Positions 60,637 through 64,000 of a DNA stretch of 64,000 nucleotides are shown one piece after another. The position numbers and the translations under genes are program-made. Source of the DNA: an uncultured Lachnospiraceae bacterium (GTDB lineage Bacteria > Bacillota > Clostridia > Lachnospirales > Lachnospiraceae); the NCBI GenBank assembly GCA_910586015.1, contig CAJUGJ010000011.1, positions 1 through 64,000 of the forward strand, in the 5' to 3' direction. Under the pieces are notes generated by a model. The model did not search any database, was not told the origin of the DNA, and saw nothing but the letters and a program-made list of their open reading frames with translations. Position 1 is the stretch's first letter; the number at the start of each line of letters is the position of its first letter.

Positions 60637-61860
60637 CTATTTTCTTTTTTTCTTATTTTTTATAGGAGGTTCTTCTTCCTCTGAAACTACAGGAACAATC
60701 CCTTTTTGAAGTTCTTTATAAGTTAGCCATTTTGTAAACATTAGTTTAGCAAATCCTCCAACAGGAACTGCTAAAAGCATCCCGGCTAAACCTCCAACAG
60801 CACTTCCAAAAATCAAAAAAATAATGACTAAAAGAGGATGAATTTCAATACTTCGGCTTAGAAGTTTCGGTCCAATAAAATTTCCGTCAATACCCTGTAT
60901 AATAATTAAAGCAATAATCGATACCATAAGTGTTTGGTATTGTCCATTTACTAAACACACTAAACCAGTCAGTGCGTAAGCAATGAATGGTCCACAATAG
61001 GGAATTAAATTTCCAAGTCCTGCCAGTATTCCAATAAGTACACTAAATTTTACACCAATAATCGATAAAGTAAGACTAATCGCCACCATCATAAATAAAA
61101 CATCACTCATCTGCCCCTGTAAATACCCTGAAAAACAGGAATGAAGATCCTGCAAAAATTCGTGAAGTTTGAGATCAAATTTCTCACTACATACTGCACG
61201 TACAATCCGGTTTAAATAATTTGTAATCATTTTTCCATCTAGCATAAAATAGATACCGATAATAATACTAAATGCTATTGTAGTAAAATAGCCAGAAACA
61301 TTTTTTAAAGATAAAAACATTGTTCCTAAACCATTCTTTAACATTTCAAACAGATAAGTAAGTACTTCTGACAGATATCCTGTAATTTGCTCCGATTGAA
61401 TATCGATTGACTTGAGTTTTTCCATCAAACTTAAATAAAAATCATTTAAACTATTTATAACTTGATTTAAAGCAGAAATCATGTCATTTAGATTTGCAAG
61501 TCTTAACTGATCTGTAACACTAAATACTAATACAGAAAGAATACTTGCAACTGCTGCTACTATAAGTAAAAGTGTAATAAATACGCTGATTCCCCTTGCC
61601 TGTTTTTTTAATACACTTACTTTCTGAATTTTTTTTTCAAAAAATTTAATTACCGGATTTGCTAGATAGGCGAAAACAAAACCAATTGCCACTGGATTTA
61701 ATACCTGTAAAACCCAATGAATTTTTGTAATAAGCCATCCAAAGATAGATGTGGCATCATCTGCCACTTGACTTAAGCATTTGATAATGACTGCGGTAAT
61801 GATGACATAAAAGGATACCTTAACATAGCGCTTGTCAAATATTTCTTTTAGCCACTTCAT
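60637..61860 (-). CDS. AI-2E family transporter
   Basis: 407 residues with seven to eight membrane segments and the family pattern: a basic N-terminal end, SLKNVSGYFTTIAFSIIIGIYFMLDG in the middle and GLGNLIPYCGPFIAY near the C-terminal third, followed by a basic cytoplasmic tail (KNKKKRK). Members are permeases or exporters of unknown or ion-type substrates; the AI-2 link is only the family name. The start at 61860 has GGAAGGA upstream. It follows the kinase-like gene by 24 bases. Confidence 0.86.
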   Translation of the reverse strand: MKWLKEIFDKRYVKVSFYVIITAVIIKCLSQVADDATSIFGWLITKIHWVLQVLNPVAIGFVFAYLANPVIKFFEKKIQKVSVLKKQARGISVFITLLLIVAAVASILSVLVFSVTDQLRLANLNDMISALNQVINSLNDFYLSLMEKLKSIDIQSEQITGYLSEVLTYLFEMLKNGLGTMFLSLKNVSGYFTTIAFSIIIGIYFMLDGKMITNYLNRIVRAVCSEKFDLKLHEFLQDLHSCFSGYLQGQMSDVLFMMVAISLTLSIIGVKFSVLIGILAGLGNLIPYCGPFIAYALTGLVCLVNGQYQTLMVSIIALIIIQGIDGNFIGPKLLSRSIEIHPLLVIIFLIFGSAVGGLAGMLLAVPVGGFAKLMFTKWLTYKELQKGIVPVVSEEEEPPIKNKKKRK

Positions 61861-61884
61861 GTGTCCTTCCAATCCGCCCTTCTA

Positions 61885-62502
61885 CTAATTCTTACTTAAC
61901 TCCACATATCTCTTAATCAATTCTACACATCCATCAATACCAATTAAACTGCTTTTTAATGACAGATGATAGTTTTCTGCTCTTCCCCATTTTTCACTTG
62001 CATGATAATTATAATAATTTGCACGTCGTTTATCAATTTTTAAAATATTGTCTTCAATCTTGTTTTGATCCATATGATCGATATGAATAGCCCGATCTAC
62101 ACGAAAATCTAAATCTGCCCAGATAAAAACATTAATTACGTTTCCAATCTCTTTTAAAATATAATCTGCACATCTTCCAACAATTACACAAGGACCTTCT
62201 GCTGCTACTTTTCGAATTACATCCGATTGTGCCAAATAAATTCGGTCATCTAGTGATAAATGAGAAAATCCCAACTCCTGATTTCCATAGGAATTCATTC
62301 CCATTGCAATAGAATATAATAGACTATTCGAAGCCTTACTCTCTGCATTATGAAATGCTGCTTCTGCAAATCCGCTTTCCTTTGCCGCTCTTGTAATTAA
62401 TTCATTATCATAAAACGGGATATTTAATTCTTTGGCAAGCTTTGAACCAATCTCTCTTCCTCCACTGCCATACTGTCTGCTAATTGTTATCACTTTCTTC
62501 AT
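61885..62502 (-). CDS. Cytidylate kinase-like protein
   Basis: 205 residues with an N-terminal P-loop-like stretch (ISRQYGSGGREIGSKLA) and a kinase-fold body; DKRRANYYNYHASEKWG is typical of the cytidylate kinase-like family (not the true Cmk, which phosphorylates CMP). The substrate is unknown. A promoter (62532-62560) lies upstream, so it can be expressed without the truncated gene. It precedes the AI-2E family gene. Confidence 0.87.
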   Translation of the reverse strand: MKKVITISRQYGSGGREIGSKLAKELNIPFYDNELITRAAKESGFAEAAFHNAESKASNSLLYSIAMGMNSYGNQELGFSHLSLDDRIYLAQSDVIRKVAAEGPCVIVGRCADYILKEIGNVINVFIWADLDFRVDRAIHIDHMDQNKIEDNILKIDKRRANYYNYHASEKWGRAENYHLSLKSSLIGIDGCVELIKRYVELSKN

Positions 62503-62531
62503 AATGCTTCACTCCATTCTATGTTTTCACT

Positions 62532-62560
62532 ATCATATCATAAATATTTGAAAGTTGCAA
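62532..62560 (-). promoter_or_regulatory. Promoter of the cytidylate-kinase-like gene
   Basis: Minus-strand TTGCAA, 17-base spacer, TATGAT, about 30 bases upstream of the gene. Confidence 0.6.
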
Positions 62561-62583
62561 TTCTTCATGAAAGAAATCCTTTT

Positions 62584-64000
62584 TTATAATACTAAAATAT
62601 AGTCTAAATACCAGATTTTTGGAAGTGTTGTCCCTTTTTGTCGATATATATTTTTTCGTAAATTTTCATAGTAGATAACTAATGAATGTAACTGCTCTGA
62701 TGTGACTTCCTCTTTTGAAAATCTTGCAGATAATATCGTTTCAAATTGCTCTGTAAAGTCATTTGGATTCCATTCATAGCTTAACATCCTGTCTGCAAAT
62801 TCAGTATATCCTTCTTTTCCTTTCTGTTGTACAGACATAAAGCCAAACAGTCGATCCATTTCTTCATAAATAGCAAGTACCGCTTTTCTTGTATCTTTTT
62901 GATGTATCTTCTCTCTTCTGCGATTTTTTAAAAATCTACTTCTTGCCAATATACCAAAAACTATAATACCTATCAGGAAGAGAAAAATAAAAATATTTTT
63001 AAGAATTATAATTATATTTGTTCCTTTCGATTTTTCCAAAGAAGGATTGGAAGAATCATCTATATCTTTTGATGTCGTATTTGATTCAGGAGCAGAACTA
63101 GGAGTTGGTTCTAATGTTGGAGTTGGACTTGGTGTTGGAGTATTGGTAGGTAATTTTGTAGGATTTACATTCTCCTTTATAGCCTCGTTTATCTCTGGAA
63201 GCAATGCGTCAATATTCGAGGAATAACCTGCTGTAACTTCAAAAGGTATCCATCCAAAACCATTAAAATAAACCTCTATCCAAGCATGAGCATTCAAATC
63301 TTTAACCTCTACTGTAGTCATCTGTTCGGATTCTTCAAAATTTATAATATTATCTTTTTTTATGATTATATTATGTTCTACAATTCCCTCTCCTCCTGAA
63401 ATTCCATTTTCAATATCCTGTTTTGTTACTATATATCCCTCTACATATCTAGCTGGAATATTCATACATCGAAGAAGTAGAACTGCTGAAGTTGCATAGT
63501 GTGCACAATATCCCTTTTGATTATCAAACAAAAAATATTCAGCAAAATCTTTTTCTTTCGGCTTTACTCCTGGAGTTAAGGAATAGATTGTGTTCCATTC
63601 TAAATAATTTTGTATCTGTCTGATCTGTTTTAAAATATACTCCTGTTTCAGTTCAAGTTTTTGGTAGTGTCCTCCCCCCAATTTTTCCATACTTTTTGCT
63701 AATTCTTTTAATCGCTCTAAACCTTCTGGTACTTTGGCATATACTTCATATACATAATTTCTATATGCCCATTCAAATTCTGAGTAGTCTGCCAACTGTT
63801 GAAACTCTTCTAATACAAATGTTTTGTCTTGCCAAAGTTCCAATAAATTTCTTAATTTTATATCATAATAATTAATATGATACGACGAATTTCTTTTGAG
63901 AGGAGTGTAGTAGGAATCCTCTATAAAATCTATCATCTCTAAAGTATCTGTTTTAGTAAGATAGGGAAGATAAAGAAAATCTTTATTTGCAGTTATATAG
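62584..64000 (-). CDS. Transglutaminase-like membrane protein (TgpA-like), 5' end outside the window
   Basis: The frame is open to the edge at 64000 (it begins ITANKDFLYLPYL), so the N-terminal part, probably several membrane segments, is missing. Visible, counted from the Met codon at 63936: a transglutaminase-like domain (Cys in KGYCAHYATS, His in NAHAWIEVYF, GFGWIPFEVT after it), a Thr/Pro-rich linker, one membrane segment, and a C-terminal DUF4129-type cytoplasmic domain. TgpA-like enzymes are thought to cross-link or cut peptides at the cell surface. Role inferred from the family. Confidence 0.85.
   Translation of the reverse strand, partial: YITANKDFLYLPYLTKTDTLEMIDFIEDSYYTPLKRNSSYHINYYDIKLRNLLELWQDKTFVLEEFQQLADYSEFEWAYRNYVYEVYAKVPEGLERLKELAKSMEKLGGGHYQKLELKQEYILKQIRQIQNYLEWNTIYSLTPGVKPKEKDFAEYFLFDNQKGYCAHYATSAVLLLRCMNIPARYVEGYIVTKQDIENGISGGEGIVEHNIIIKKDNIINFEESEQMTTVEVKDLNAHAWIEVYFNGFGWIPFEVTAGYSSNIDALLPEINEAIKENVNPTKLPTNTPTPSPTPTLEPTPSSAPESNTTSKDIDDSSNPSLEKSKGTNIIIILKNIFIFLFLIGIIVFGILARSRFLKNRRREKIHQKDTRKAVLAIYEEMDRLFGFMSVQQKGKEGYTEFADRMLSYEWNPNDFTEQFETILSARFSKEEVTSEQLHSLVIYYENLRKNIYRQKGTTLPKIWYLDYILVL

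Noticed and set aside
1..64000. CRISPR arrays, insertion sequences, prophage genes
   Set aside because: No evenly spaced direct repeats, transposase or phage structural genes were seen on either strand.

Overview
The window reads as a chromosomal segment of a motile, low-GC Gram-positive anaerobe, most likely a Lachnospiraceae-type Clostridium relative. This rests on AT-rich DNA, AGGAGG ribosome binding sites, TTGACA/TATAAT promoters, intrinsic terminators, an L10 leader and SigD-type flagellar promoters. No 16S gene lies inside the window, so the genus is not called. Almost everything is on the minus strand; the plus-strand genes are pyrG, a FliD-like gene, a subtilase and a MerR regulator.

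Layout. 1-450: tandem minus-strand promoters and a boxA-like leader pointing off the left edge (probably an rRNA operon), then two tRNA-Ser genes. 0.5-12.7 kb: housekeeping genes (ispD, tsaD, rnz, rimI-tsaB-tsaE, uvrC, ftsH, pyrG) with small unknown genes between them. 12.9-27 kb: a divergent lspA, then a glycan island: two glycosyltransferases, a CBS/nucleotidyltransferase locus split by one stop codon, a TagF-like transferase, a NeuB-cupin fusion, a NeuA-HAD fusion and two Maf/DUF115 flagellin glycosyltransferases. 27-31.7 kb: flagellin, an FlgN-like chaperone, fliS, fliD and flaG. 31.75-32.2 kb: a highly structured segment without a normal gene, probably an RNA. 32.3-35.8 kb: an ECF sigma factor, an SDR enzyme and a CapD-type dehydratase. 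35.9-47.6 kb: rpoC, rpoB, rplL, rplJ, rplA, rplK, nusG, secE and rpmG with their leaders. 47.7-64 kb: a FliD-like protein, an exported subtilase, pepF with an EetA/EetB-like pair, a TipA-type MerR regulator, a MacB-like ABC exporter with a large CARDB-type surface protein, an AI-2E family permease, a cytidylate-kinase-like protein and a truncated transglutaminase-like protein.

How it fits together. Flagellin, its chaperones and the cap protein sit next to enzymes that make and CMP-activate a nonulosonic (sialic/legionaminic-like) acid and two Maf proteins that should attach it to flagellin. The same island adds a TagF-like transferase and a CitC-like nucleotidyltransferase, suggesting a further CDP-linked decoration. 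That nucleotidyltransferase carries a nine-G tract in its last fifth and is separated from its CBS-domain partner by a single in-frame TGA, so this step may be switched or broken. The flagellin leader carries a hairpin with GGA in its loop near the ribosome binding site, the arrangement of a CsrA site.

The least explained items are the structured region at 31.76-32.2 kb, the G9/TGA nucleotidyltransferase locus, a dispersed family of hairpins with a common GCTGTTGCA arm, and the ABC/CARDB/small-membrane-protein cluster.
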